From NCBI RefSeq assembly GCF_013449375.1, contig NZ_JACDRR010000032.1, forward strand, positions 1 to 37,265: DNA of 37,265 nt, in the 5' to 3' direction. Both the position numbers and the translations under genes were made by a program. Below the pieces are notes generated by a model that had not been told where the DNA came from, searched no databases, and was given only the letters and a program-made list of their open reading frames with translations. Origin of the DNA: Pectobacterium sp. CFBP8739. GTDB taxonomy: Bacteria; Pseudomonadota; Gammaproteobacteria; Enterobacterales; Enterobacteriaceae. Of this stretch, positions 15,886 to 26,252 are shown piece after piece; the first letter of the stretch is position 1, and each line of letters begins with the position of its first letter.

Positions 15886-18321
15886 CTACAGTAACTGCGC
15901 CAAACGGTTTAGGTCAGACTGAAGCGCACCTGCCGTAACATCGCGCCCCGCCCCCGGCCCACGAATAACCAGCGGGTTATCCCGATACCAGCGGCTTTCT
16001 ATCGCAAATACGTTATCACCCGGTAACAGCGACGCCAGAGGATGATCGGGGCGAACGGCTTCAACGCCCACGCGCGCTTTACCGTTGCTGTCAAAGCGTG
16101 CGACATGACGCAGAACCAAACCCATCTCCTGTGCCGCTTCCAGACGGCGCAGCATCTGCTCGTTCAGCGAATCGCCATTCTCGAAGAAGTAATCGACGGA
16201 ACCCTGTTCACAACCCGGCGGCACCAGCGACTCAACCCGAACCTGACTAGGTTCGATGTCATAGCCCGCCTCACGCGCCAGAATCACCAGCTTGCGCATG
16301 ACGTCCTGACCAGAGAGGTCAACGCGTGGATCCGGCTCGGTCAACCCCTGCTGGCAAGCCTGATCGACCAGATCGGTGAACGGTACAGTGCCATCGAACT
16401 GCAAGAACAACCAGGAGAGCGTGCCGGAGAAAATCCCGCTAATCGCCAGAATACTGTCGCCGCTTTCACGCAGATCACGCACCGCAAAGTTGACCGGCAA
16501 CCCTGCGCCGACGGTCGCGTTATACAACCAGTGGCGATCCGTTTTCGCGAACGCATCGCGGATCTGGCGATAGTTATTGCCACCGGATGCACCGGCCAGT
16601 TTGTTGGCGCTGATGACGTGGAAACCATAGCTGGCGAAGTCCAGATACAGATCGGCGACGGAATCACTGGCGGTGACGTCCAACACCACCAAATCATCGA
16701 AGGGGTGCGCACGCATCCACAGGAACAGATCTTCACCATCCCGCTCCTGCGCTTCACTTTCAAAGAAGGCCAACGCCCGGCTGGCATCCAACCCATCATA
16801 GTTCAGCAGGCTGCGCGTACTGTCCACCACGCCAGCCAGAACAAACTCAAAGCCGGTACGTGCAGACAGATTGCTCTGCTCACGCGCAAACAGCTCCAGC
16901 CAGCGTGAACCAATATTTCCTTTGCCGAACAGCACCAGACCGATGCGCTTCTCTGCACGGAATAGTGAATGGTGCAGCCCGCGAATCAAGTGTTCCGTTG
17001 GACCGACACGCAGCACCGCCACCAGACTGATGCCATCATCGGCCTGGCGGACAAATTCAATCGGCTGATCTTTCAACTGCTGATAGAACCGGTGGCTATG
17101 CAGCGGATTTTTACCCACGCCTGCACCGACCATCGCGACCATTGCCAGTCCGTCACGCTGGTTGAGTTCAACGGGTAACGCAGCCTGTGCCAGCAGTTGC
17201 AGCGCGCTATCCACCACTTCGGAGGTGTAGCACAGTTGCAGCAGGTTACGATCCTGATGAGCGCCGATTGCCAACGGTTTCAACTGCGCACGGTTCAGAA
17301 GCTGTTCGACTTCTTTTTGTAGCAGCGCAAAATCGTGTTCTGAAGGAACCTGAACTTCAATCAGGCACACGTCATCATGGCTGGTGACAATTTTGGCGCC
17401 CGAGCCTGAGGCCAGCACGCGTTCGATACGCGTCGACCCCTGTTCAGGCTGATAACTGCAACGCAGTTGTAAGTCGATATCGCTACCGGAAACGGGCTGC
17501 AAGGTACGCGTATGCAGTACCGGCGCAGCCAGACGCGCCAGTTCACTGGCTTCATCCAAACGCAGCAGCGGCAGCAGGCAAGCATCTTTCACTTTGCGCG
17601 GATCGGCGCTATAAACCCCAGCGACGTCGCTCCAGATAGTCACACGTTCAACCCCCGCCAGCGCACCAATTTGCGTAGCAGAGTAGTCACTTCCATTGCG
17701 CCCCAGCAGCACCGTTTCACCCGCTTCATTACGGCAGATAAAACCGGTTACCACCAAGCGCTGCCCTACATGTTGCGTCAGATATTGCTGCAACAGCGGC
17801 CAGGAACGGCCTTCATCAACCTGCGGCTGCGCGGCACGTTCCGCGCAGAGAAAATCGCGCGCATCCAGCCAGGCCGCATTCATATCCAACTGATTCAGTA
17901 CAGCGGACATCAGACGAGCCGACCAAATTTCACCGTGCCCAACCACTTCGGCGTAAACGGCATCGGTAATCTTGCCATCCAACAGCGTAGCCAAACGCTC
18001 CAGGTCGCGAATAAACTGGGCGGTCAGCGCTTCTGCCGCTTGCGCAGGCAGGAGGCCGGCGATCAGCTCACTTTGATAACGGCGTAACGCCTGCTGAACT
18101 TGATGCGCCGACAGACGATCGCTCTGACTGAGTTTCAACCAGCTAATCAGTTGGTTTGTGGTACTGCCCGCAGCAGACACCACCATCAAATCACCGGGGT
18201 GGCTATACTCCGCCATAATACCGGCTACGCGCAGGTAACACTTCACATCGGCCAGACTGCTACCGCCAAACTTATGCAGTTGTCGGCCCGTTACCGATGG
18301 CGCTACTCCTAATGCACTCAT
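15886..18321 (-). CDS. metL: Bifunctional aspartokinase II / homoserine dehydrogenase II MetL
   Basis: Cytoplasmic enzyme that catalyses the first step (aspartate phosphorylation) and third step (aspartate semialdehyde to homoserine) of the methionine branch. The product has 811 residues (810 in E. coli). The kinase domain begins with HKFGGSSLAD (16-25) and contains GRNGSDYSAT. A regulatory linker follows. The dehydrogenase domain starts near residue 460 with the NAD(P) motif LFGKGNIGS and carries VISANKLAGASGG and SGTLSWLF. MetL in E. coli is not feedback-inhibited but is repressed by MetJ. It follows metB after a 2-base gap, so the two are cotranscribed and probably translationally coupled. 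Confidence 0.97.
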   Translation of the reverse strand: MSALGVAPSVTGRQLHKFGGSSLADVKCYLRVAGIMAEYSHPGDLMVVSAAGSTTNQLISWLKLSQSDRLSAHQVQQALRRYQSELIAGLLPAQAAEALTAQFIRDLERLATLLDGKITDAVYAEVVGHGEIWSARLMSAVLNQLDMNAAWLDARDFLCAERAAQPQVDEGRSWPLLQQYLTQHVGQRLVVTGFICRNEAGETVLLGRNGSDYSATQIGALAGVERVTIWSDVAGVYSADPRKVKDACLLPLLRLDEASELARLAAPVLHTRTLQPVSGSDIDLQLRCSYQPEQGSTRIERVLASGSGAKIVTSHDDVCLIEVQVPSEHDFALLQKEVEQLLNRAQLKPLAIGAHQDRNLLQLCYTSEVVDSALQLLAQAALPVELNQRDGLAMVAMVGAGVGKNPLHSHRFYQQLKDQPIEFVRQADDGISLVAVLRVGPTEHLIRGLHHSLFRAEKRIGLVLFGKGNIGSRWLELFAREQSNLSARTGFEFVLAGVVDSTRSLLNYDGLDASRALAFFESEAQERDGEDLFLWMRAHPFDDLVVLDVTASDSVADLYLDFASYGFHVISANKLAGASGGNNYRQIRDAFAKTDRHWLYNATVGAGLPVNFAVRDLRESGDSILAISGIFSGTLSWLFLQFDGTVPFTDLVDQACQQGLTEPDPRVDLSGQDVMRKLVILAREAGYDIEPSQVRVESLVPPGCEQGSVDYFFENGDSLNEQMLRRLEAAQEMGLVLRHVARFDSNGKARVGVEAVRPDHPLASLLPGDNVFAIESRWYRDNPLVIRGPGAGRDVTAGALQSDLNRLAQLL

Positions 18322-18323
18322 TC

Positions 18324-19484
18324 TTACCTCTTGGCTGCGGCTTGAAACGCACGATCCAGATCGGCAACCAGATCATCACCGTCTTCAATACCAGTGGAAA
18401 TACGCAGTAATGTCTCAGAGATACCCGCCGCAGCACGTGCTTCTGGCGCCATACCCGCATGCGTCATCGTTGCGGCATGAGAAATGAGGCTCTCAACCCC
18501 GCCCAGCGATTCCGCCAGCGTGAACAGCTCCAGCGACGCCAGAAAACGACGCAGGGTGTCTTCATCCCCATCCAACTCAAAACTTAGCATAGCGCCAAAA
18601 CCAGATTGTTGACGGCGGGCAATATCATGGCCGGGATTGTTCGGCAGTGAAGGATGATATAGCGCTTTCACCAATGGCTGAGTCTGCAAAAACTCAACGA
18701 TTTGTTGCGCGTTACGCTGCGCGGCGGCCATACGCGGCGCCAACGTACGCAGACCGCGCAGCAGCAAATAGCTGTCAAATGCCGCTCCCGTGACACCGAT
18801 GTTGTTCGCCCACCAAGCCAGTTCGGTCATGGTATCGGCATCTCTGCCAATCACGGCACCCGCGACGACATCAGAATGGCCGTTCAGGTACTTGGTACAG
18901 GAATGCACCACCAGATCAGCACCCAATTCCAGCGGCTTTTGCAGCGCAGGGCTCAGGAAAGTGTTATCCACTACGCTAACCGCACCCGCTTCCCGCGCAG
19001 CCTGACAAATCGCGGCAATATCGACAACGCGCAGCAACGGATTACTTGGGCTTTCCACCAGCACCAGCTTCGGCTTTTCTGCCAATGCCGCATTGAGCGC
19101 ATCGGTATCACTTTGATCGACAAATTTGACGCGAAACGCACCGCGCTTGCTCAGGCTATCAAACAGACGATAGCTGCCGCCGTAGCAATCATGTGGCGCA
19201 ACCAGCAGATCGCCAGGACGCAGGAACACCGTGCAAACCAGCATAATCGCTGACATCCCGCTGCTCGTCATTACCGCACCCGCGCCGCCTTCCAGTTCGG
19301 CAAGCGCACGTTGTACGACATCACGCGTGGGGTTGCCGCGACGCGAATAGTCATGCGCGCGTGGCTGGTTGAATCCGGTGAAGTTATACGTGCTGGAAAG
19401 GTGAATGGGGGGGACGACGCAACCGTACTGTTCGTCATCATTTAACCCACTGCGGACTGCGATCGTTGCCTGTTTACGCGTCAT
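18324..19484 (-). CDS. metB: Cystathionine gamma-synthase MetB
   Basis: PLP-dependent cytoplasmic enzyme joining O-succinylhomoserine and cysteine to give cystathionine. The product has 386 residues, the same as in E. coli. The PLP lysine is Lys198 in HSCTKYLNGHSD. The substrate/PLP segments YSRRGNPTRD (46-55) and SSGMSAIM (74-81) are intact. The family also includes cystathionine beta-lyase and gamma-lyase, but the pairing with metL and metJ and the close match to E. coli MetB settle the assignment. First gene of metBL, transcribed from a promoter whose -35 TTGACG (plus 19549-19554) sits in a met box, with a poor -10 TACTCT 17 bases further on. Confidence 0.97.
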   Translation of the reverse strand: MTRKQATIAVRSGLNDDEQYGCVVPPIHLSSTYNFTGFNQPRAHDYSRRGNPTRDVVQRALAELEGGAGAVMTSSGMSAIMLVCTVFLRPGDLLVAPHDCYGGSYRLFDSLSKRGAFRVKFVDQSDTDALNAALAEKPKLVLVESPSNPLLRVVDIAAICQAAREAGAVSVVDNTFLSPALQKPLELGADLVVHSCTKYLNGHSDVVAGAVIGRDADTMTELAWWANNIGVTGAAFDSYLLLRGLRTLAPRMAAAQRNAQQIVEFLQTQPLVKALYHPSLPNNPGHDIARRQQSGFGAMLSFELDGDEDTLRRFLASLELFTLAESLGGVESLISHAATMTHAGMAPEARAAAGISETLLRISTGIEDGDDLVADLDRAFQAAAKR

Positions 19485-19545
19485 CGGTTCATTTCCTGGC
19501 TGGAGACTGAAAAGAGAGGAACTTAAGAGTAAACGCAGATCTAAT

Positions 19546-19577
19546 AGACGTCAACACATCTAGACATCTAAACCTCT
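19546..19577. promoter_or_regulatory. MetJ operator between metB and metJ (four met boxes)
   Basis: Four contiguous 8-mers, AGACGTCA, ACACATCT, AGACATCT and AAACCTCT, match AGACGTCT at 7/8, 6/8, 7/8 and 6/8. AGACATCT starts at 19562, and the last box ends at 19577. The array overlaps the -35 of metB and a metJ promoter (TAGACA 19561-19566, then TATAGA 19583-19588, 16 bases apart), so MetJ would repress both directions. One extra base separates the second and third boxes on my reading. Confidence 0.85.
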
Positions 19578-19671
19578 TTGCGTATAGATTGAGCACGGGC
19601 AGAATAACCGTTAGAATCGTGGCATTTCATGACAGATGCTGTCTTCATTAGATTAATTTTTAAGGTATCCC

Positions 19672-19989
19672 ATGGCTGAGTGGAACGGCGAGTATGTCAG
19701 CCCTTACGCTGAACACGGTAAAAAAAGCGAGCAAGTCAAGAAGATAACAGTATCTATCCCGCTGAAAGTATTGAAGATACTGACTGACGAACGCACGCGT
19801 CGTCAGGTGAACAATCTGCGCCATGCCACCAACAGCGAGCTGCTGTGTGAGGCGTTCCTGCACGCGTTCACGGGCCAACCGTTGCCGAACGACGAAGACC
19901 TGCGTAAAGAACGCGGTGATGAAATTCCTGAAGCTGCGAAAGTCATCATGCGTGAAATGGGTATCGACCCAGATACGTGGGAATACTGA
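19672..19989 (+). CDS. metJ: Methionine repressor MetJ
   Basis: Ribbon-helix-helix dimer that binds tandem met boxes when loaded with S-adenosylmethionine and represses methionine genes. The product has 105 residues, as in E. coli, and is nearly identical over the DNA-contacting beta strand [14 protein letters not shown] (23-36) and the helix carrying [20 protein letters not shown]. Divergent from metB across the shared operator and followed by a strong terminator. Targets visible in the window are the metBL-metJ, metF and (candidate) btuB operators. Confidence 0.98.
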   Translation: MAEWNGEYVSPYAEHGKKSEQVKKITVSIPLKVLKILTDERTRRQVNNLRHATNSELLCEAFLHAFTGQPLPNDEDLRKERGDEIPEAAKVIMREMGIDPDTWEY

Positions 19990-20019
19990 TCGCGTTTGCA
20001 CTATCGATTTTCTTGCTAA

Positions 20020-20043
20020 CCCCGCCTCCCCCGGCGGGGTTTT
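20020..20043 (+). terminator. metJ terminator
   Basis: CCCCGCC (20020-20026) pairs with GGCGGGG (20033-20039), followed by TTTT. It lies 31 bases after the metJ stop: a standard intrinsic terminator. Confidence 0.88.
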
Positions 20044-20179
20044 GCTATGCAGAGAGTCCCGCTCAACACATCACTCCTCATTAACCTGAATCTCCGCCGT
20101 TCGCGCTTCCACTCCAAAATATTGCCAGCTGGGGTTATCGTTATCGTAGTAAAGGGCTGCGGGGTGCAGGGATGGATAG

Positions 20180-20488
20180 CAGGACGTTAATAGCAGAAAT
20201 CAAGGCCTTACCGGACATATCGAACTGCTGATAGAGATGGGTCAGGATATTCCCACCGTGTCGTCAGTAGGCCAGTTGGCAAAAAGCGCAGAATACGCTG
20301 GGTATACGTGGGCGATTGTTGATATCGATGTGACGCGTTTAATGGGCGGTTCAGAAAAAATTAACGTCACGCTGCCTAAATCGCTGATTGACCGAATTGA
20401 TCGTTGCGTAGCGAGTAGTCCTGAATTTAAAAGTCGTTCGGGTTTTCTCGCACAGGCGACATTAGAGCGAATCTCGTCTTCTCGGTGA
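20180..20488 (+). pseudogene. Truncated hicB-type antitoxin (C-terminal RHH part only)
   Basis: The frame opens after a TAG at 20177, and its first ATG is at 20237 (83 codons), with no good ribosome-binding site. The readable product GHIELLIEMGQDIPTV...YAGYTWAIVDIDVTRL...KINVTLPKSLIDRID...SRSGFLAQATLERI matches the second half of long HicB antitoxins. It contains the end of the partial RNase-H-fold domain and the ribbon-helix-helix DNA-binding domain. The first 60 or so residues are missing, and no hicA toxin is adjacent. It occupies the place of yiiX in E. coli. It may be a dead remnant or an orphan DNA-binding protein; the lack of a start signal favours a remnant. Confidence 0.7.
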
Positions 20489-20524
20489 ACAATTTCTCGA
20501 TGAACAATTTCTTGATGAACAATG
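20486..20524. repeat. 15-bp tandem repeat at the hicB stop codon
   Basis: TGAACAATTTCTCGA, TGAACAATTTCTTGA and a partial TGAACAATG follow each other from the hicB stop codon onward. The period is a multiple of three, so each unit places another TGA in the same frame (20486, 20501, 20516). Confidence 0.75.
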
Positions 20525-20541
20525 CTGGCACGCCAGAAACA

Positions 20542-20567
20542 ACAAAGGCACCTGTCGGTGCCTTTGT
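20542..20567 (-). terminator. rpmE terminator (possibly bidirectional)
   Basis: ACAAAGGCACC (20542-20552) pairs with GGTGCCTTTGT (20557-20567) around TGTC. On the minus strand it is followed by TGTTTCT, downstream of rpmE. In the plus direction it would also end transcription reading through hicB. Confidence 0.8.
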
Positions 20568-20614
20568 CGAAAGTTACTATGCCAAAAAGGACGATGTCCG
20601 TTGGCCAGTAAAAC

Positions 20615-20830
20615 TTATTTTTTGCTGCCTGGAACGGAGAAACGCTTGTTGAAGCGCTCAACACGGCCACCAGTATCAACAACACGTTGCTTACCGGTGT
20701 AGAACGGGTGGCAGGCGCCACAAACGTCCAGGTTCAGGTCATGACCCACAGTAGAATGGGTTTTGATCACATTACCGCAAGAGCAAGTCGCAGTAATTTC
20801 AACGTAATTCGGGTGAATACCTTTTTTCAT
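20615..20830 (-). CDS. rpmE: 50S ribosomal protein L31 (zinc-binding form)
   Basis: A 71-residue ribosomal protein that bridges the 50S and 30S subunits. The zinc-binding cysteines of the C+ form are all present: Cys16 and Cys18 (CSCGN), Cys37 and Cys40 (CGAC). The C+ form is normally replaced by RpmE2 when zinc is scarce. Divergent from priA, with a terminator hairpin downstream. Confidence 0.97.
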   Translation of the reverse strand: MKKGIHPNYVEITATCSCGNVIKTHSTVGHDLNLDVCGACHPFYTGKQRVVDTGGRVERFNKRFSVPGSKK

Positions 20831-21004
20831 GGGGAAACCTCAGTTAAGGCCGTGTCGCTATCCAGCCCTGTTCCGCCAGACACCACACGAAAGTTGTATA
20901 AGTAAGTTTCATTATGCAAACGGCACAATGGCGGCGGATCATACAGAATCCGCTACCCTGATGCAATCGCATCCACACATTATCCCTCGCAGCATGTACA
21001 CTAG

Positions 21005-23302
<2,298 letters not shown>

Positions 23303-23590
23303 CGCTTCCTATTAGATCATTTTTTTTTTTGGCCGCGCTTTTTTTGCGAGCGGCGTCGAGAACACGATATTCATCACACTTTCTGTGCAAATTAAGCAAC
23401 AAAACCTGCTCTCAATCTGTTATCACTGTCGGCGCAGGCAGTATGCTGAGGCTGGTCATGTACTGACATACCGTGCCACTCAGTCGGTATACCGCGCCGA
23501 AAAGCATTACCCGTCATCATAGAGAGTCAGCAGGCAGGAGCGTTCTGCTGACAGTCAGCGCCAGTTAACGCTGACGCAAGGAGAAAAGCG
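23303..23590. other. Intergenic region priA-cytR with T homopolymers
   Basis: Contains T11 at 23320-23330 and T7 at 23339-23345 separated by GGCCGCGC, with no clear stem before the first tract. No small gene, operator or sRNA was recognised. The long homopolymers are unusual for this window and prone to length change, but they lie outside any gene. Confidence 0.5.
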
Positions 23591-24634
23591 TTGAAGCAGA
23601 AGAAAGGCGTCACCACGGCGACGATGAAAGACGTGGCGGATGAAGCAGGCGTTTCCACCGCGACCGTATCCCGAACGTTAATGAACCCAGAAAAAGTCTC
23701 TGCGACCACCCGCAGGAAGGTCGAGCAGGCCGTCATCGCCGTTGGCTATTCGCCCCACGCGCTCAACAGGAACCTCAAGCGTAACGAGTCACGTACGATC
23801 CTGACGATAGTCCCAGATATCTGCGATCCTTATTTCTCTGAAATATTTCGCGGGATCGAGGAAACGGCAGCCGAACACGGCTATCTGGTGTTGATTGGCG
23901 ACTGTGCCCACCAGCATCAGAAAGAAAAAACCTTCGTCGATCTGATTATTACCAAGCAGATCGACGGCATGCTGTTACTCGGTTCCAATCTGCCGTTTGA
24001 CGCAGGGCAAGAAGAGCAGCGTAATCTGCCGCCAATGGTGATGGCGAATGAGTTTTCACCGGATCTGGCTCTGCCCACCGTGCATATCGATAACCTGACC
24101 GCCGCCTTTGAAGCCGTACATTATCTGCATCAGGCGGGTCATCAGCGCATCGCCTGTATTGCCGGCCCAGAGCACATGCACCTGAGCCAATATCGCCTAC
24201 AGGGCTATATTCAGGCCCTGCGGCGCAACGGGATTCTTATCGATAATCAGTATATCTTTCGCGGTGATTTCACCTACGAAACCGGAATGAATGGCCTGAT
24301 TGCGCTGATGCAGCACCCACAGCCACCCAGCGCGATTTTCTGTCATAGCGATCTTATGGCGCTGGGCGTGCTGGCGCAGGCCAGAAAGATGGGACTGGCT
24401 ATCCCGCGCGACCTTTCCGTCGTCGGTTTCGATGATATTGAACAGGCGAAATACAGTTGGCCTCCGCTGACGTCTGTCGCCCAACCGCGTTATCAGATCG
24501 GACGCGAGGCAATGCTGTTACTCTTAGAGCAGTTGCAAGGTAACACAGTACAAAGCGGCTCCCGCCTGTTGTCCAGTGAACTGGTCATACGCGACAGCGT
24601 CGCTGCGCCGAATTACGCCCGTAACAGGCTTTAA
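23591..24634 (+). CDS. cytR: Nucleoside-regulon repressor CytR
   Basis: LacI-family repressor that acts with CRP on nucleoside uptake and catabolism genes and is induced by cytidine. The product has 347 residues. The HTH is TMKDVADEAGVSTATVSRTL (11-30), and the effector domain carries NESRTILTIVPDICDPYFSE and IITKQIDGMLLLGS, nearly identical to E. coli CytR. The start is a TTG at 23591, 7 bases after AAGGAGAAA; it gives MKQKKGVTTATMKDV, matching E. coli MKAKKQETAATMKDV, and no ATG would keep that N-terminus. The last 10 or so residues diverge. Downstream ftsN follows after 89 bases, as in E. coli. Confidence 0.95.
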   Translation: MKQKKGVTTATMKDVADEAGVSTATVSRTLMNPEKVSATTRRKVEQAVIAVGYSPHALNRNLKRNESRTILTIVPDICDPYFSEIFRGIEETAAEHGYLVLIGDCAHQHQKEKTFVDLIITKQIDGMLLLGSNLPFDAGQEEQRNLPPMVMANEFSPDLALPTVHIDNLTAAFEAVHYLHQAGHQRIACIAGPEHMHLSQYRLQGYIQALRRNGILIDNQYIFRGDFTYETGMNGLIALMQHPQPPSAIFCHSDLMALGVLAQARKMGLAIPRDLSVVGFDDIEQAKYSWPPLTSVAQPRYQIGREAMLLLLEQLQGNTVQSGSRLLSSELVIRDSVAAPNYARNRL

Positions 24635-24723
24635 GACTTCAGGTGCTGGTCAAATATTTGAGGGTTCAGTAACATGACTCCCTAATTATGTTAATTCCCT
24701 AATCAATTCACAGCGAAACAACC

Positions 24724-25629
24724 GTGGCACAAAAAGACTACGTGAGCCGAGGACGTTCATCAGGGACGCGTCGGAAAACGACAAATAGCCGGAAAAAAGG
24801 CAAGGCTTCAGGTGCATCAAAAACGATGATCGCACTGGCTGTTGCCGTTTTGGTCACCTTCGCGGGCGGTCTGTACTTTATCGCCCATAATAAACCCGAC
24901 GAGTCCCCCGTCCTGCCGCATCAGAATGCAGGCAAAGGTAACGGGCTGCCACCTAAACCGGAAGAACGCTGGCGCTACATCAAAGAACTGGAAAACCGTC
25001 AGTTGGGCGTCACGACGCCAACGGAGCCTTCTGCGGGCGGCGAGATTCAATCGCCAGTGCAATTGACGGATGAACAGCGCCAACTGCTGGAGCAGATGCA
25101 GTCTGATATGCGTCGTCAGCCAACGCAGCTTTCCGAGGTGCCGTATAACGACCAGACGCAGGTTCCGCGCTCTCAGGTGACGATCAAGCCGTCGACACAA
25201 CCGATGCAGCAGCCGCCTGTCGTGATGACACAGCCTACCACGCGGGCACCGACTATCACGCAAACGACGCCTGTTGTTCCAAAGCAAGATATTCCAAAGC
25301 AAGAGATTCCAAAGCAAGACATTGCAAGACAGGAAACGCCAAAACAGGATGCGCCGAAGCAACAGCCGATCAAGCAGCCTGAAGCGCCAAAAGTCGAAAA
25401 AAACCAACGTTGGGCGATTCAGTGTGGTTCCTTCAAAACCCTGGATCCTGCCGAATCGGTGAGAGCGCAACTGGCGTTTGCCGGTATCGAAAGCCGTATC
25501 ACCTCCAACGGTGGCTGGAACCGCATTATGCTGGGGCCTTACAACAACCGTGCTGCTGCGGATAGCATGATCCAACGCCTGAAGAGCGCGGGCGCATCAA
25601 ACTGTATTCCTCTTGCCAGCGGGGGTTGA
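24724..25629 (+). CDS. ftsN: Cell-division activator FtsN
   Basis: Bitopic inner-membrane protein that triggers septal peptidoglycan synthesis. It has 301 residues from a GTG start. A basic cytoplasmic tail (1-33) precedes a membrane segment about 35-54 (MIALAVAVLVTFAGGLYF). The essential periplasmic E domain includes Trp83, Tyr85 and Leu89 in ERWRYIKELENR. A Pro/Gln-rich linker follows, and a SPOR domain (about 228-301) has Cys234 and Cys294 positioned for a disulfide. The linker carries pentapeptide repeats of the PKQDI type at 186-215, encoded by 15-base repeats; E. coli FtsN has a Gln-rich linker without these. The sigma-32-type promoter of hslVU starts within its last codons. Confidence 0.96.
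   Translation: MAQKDYVSRGRSSGTRRKTTNSRKKGKASGASKTMIALAVAVLVTFAGGLYFIAHNKPDESPVLPHQNAGKGNGLPPKPEERWRYIKELENRQLGVTTPTEPSAGGEIQSPVQLTDEQRQLLEQMQSDMRRQPTQLSEVPYNDQTQVPRSQVTIKPSTQPMQQPPVVMTQPTTRAPTITQTTPVVPKQDIPKQEIPKQDIARQETPKQDAPKQQPIKQPEAPKVEKNQRWAIQCGSFKTLDPAESVRAQLAFAGIESRITSNGGWNRIMLGPYNNRAAADSMIQRLKSAGASNCIPLASGG
25279..25366 (+). repeat. In-frame 15-bp repeats in the FtsN linker
   Basis: CCAAAGCAAGAYATT-type units occur at 25279, 25294 and 25309, with degenerate copies to about 25366. They encode PKQDI, PKQEI, PKQDI, ARQET, PKQDA and PKQQP. Because the period is 15, length change keeps the frame and only alters linker length. Confidence 0.8.
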
Positions 25630-25654
25630 AAAACCCCACGCCTTCCCCCATCTA
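25625..25654 (+). promoter_or_regulatory. Sigma-32 (heat-shock) promoter of hslVU
   Basis: GTTGAAA (25625-25631), 14 bases, then CCCCATCTA (25646-25654) match the RpoH consensus CTTGAAA-N(11-16)-CCCCATnT at nearly every position. The -35 includes the ftsN stop codon TGA (25627-25629). E. coli hslVU is a known RpoH operon. Confidence 0.85.
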
Positions 25655-25667
25655 TAACATCAATGTG

Positions 25668-25692
25668 CCCCGAATCATGCGGGGATCTTTTT
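25668..25692 (+). terminator. Hairpin with T-run in the hslV leader
   Basis: CCCCG (25668-25672) pairs with CGGGG (25680-25684), followed by ATCTTTTT. It lies downstream of the sigma-32 promoter and 21 bases before the hslV start. It may stop ftsN transcripts and, in the heat-shock transcript, act as a 5'-UTR stem that stabilises the mRNA or attenuates. Confidence 0.6.
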
Positions 25693-25712
25693 CTTCAAAC
25701 GGGGACTGACTC

Positions 25713-26243
25713 GTGACAACAATTGTAAGCGTACGCCGCAACGGCCAGGTGGTCATTGGCGGTGATGGACAAGCCACTCTGGGCAACACCGTGATGAAAG
25801 GCAACGTGCGTAAGGTACGCCGCCTCTACCATGACCGCGTCATCGCCGGTTTCGCAGGCGGCACGGCGGATGCCTTCACCCTTTTTGAGCTTTTTGAACG
25901 CAAGCTGGAATTGCACCAGGGCCATCTGGTGAAAGCCGCCGTCGAGCTGGCGAAAGATTGGCGTACCGACCGTATGCTACGCAAACTAGAAGCCCTGTTG
26001 GCCGTCGCAGACGAAAATGCTTCTCTGATCATTACCGGTAATGGCGATGTCGTGCAGCCTGAAAACGATCTGATCGCTATCGGCTCCGGCGGTCCTTATG
26101 CGCAGGCCGCCGCACGCGCTTTACTGGAAAACACCGAGCTGGGTGCGCGTGATATCGTCGAAAAATCTCTGGGAATTGCGGGCGACATCTGTATCTATAC
26201 CAACCAGTTCCACACGATAGAAGAATTAGCCTCCAAGGCGTAA
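25713..26243 (+). CDS. hslV: ATP-dependent protease subunit HslV (ClpQ)
   Basis: Proteasome-beta-like peptidase that assembles as a double hexamer capped by HslU. The product has 176 residues from a GTG start, as in E. coli. After removal of the initiator Met the N-terminal Thr ([11 protein letters not shown]) is the catalytic nucleophile. [21 protein letters not shown] and the C-terminal [10 protein letters not shown] are intact. Nine bases separate it from hslU, with which it forms the heat-shock operon. Confidence 0.98.
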   Translation: MTTIVSVRRNGQVVIGGDGQATLGNTVMKGNVRKVRRLYHDRVIAGFAGGTADAFTLFELFERKLELHQGHLVKAAVELAKDWRTDRMLRKLEALLAVADENASLIITGNGDVVQPENDLIAIGSGGPYAQAAARALLENTELGARDIVEKSLGIAGDICIYTNQFHTIEELASKA

Positions 26244-26252
26244 GGATCAACT

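Noticed and set aside
20071-20205. Minus-strand frame ending ...EARTAEIQVNEE
   Set aside because: About 42 codons, no usable start codon and no recognised family; noted only under the hicB finding.
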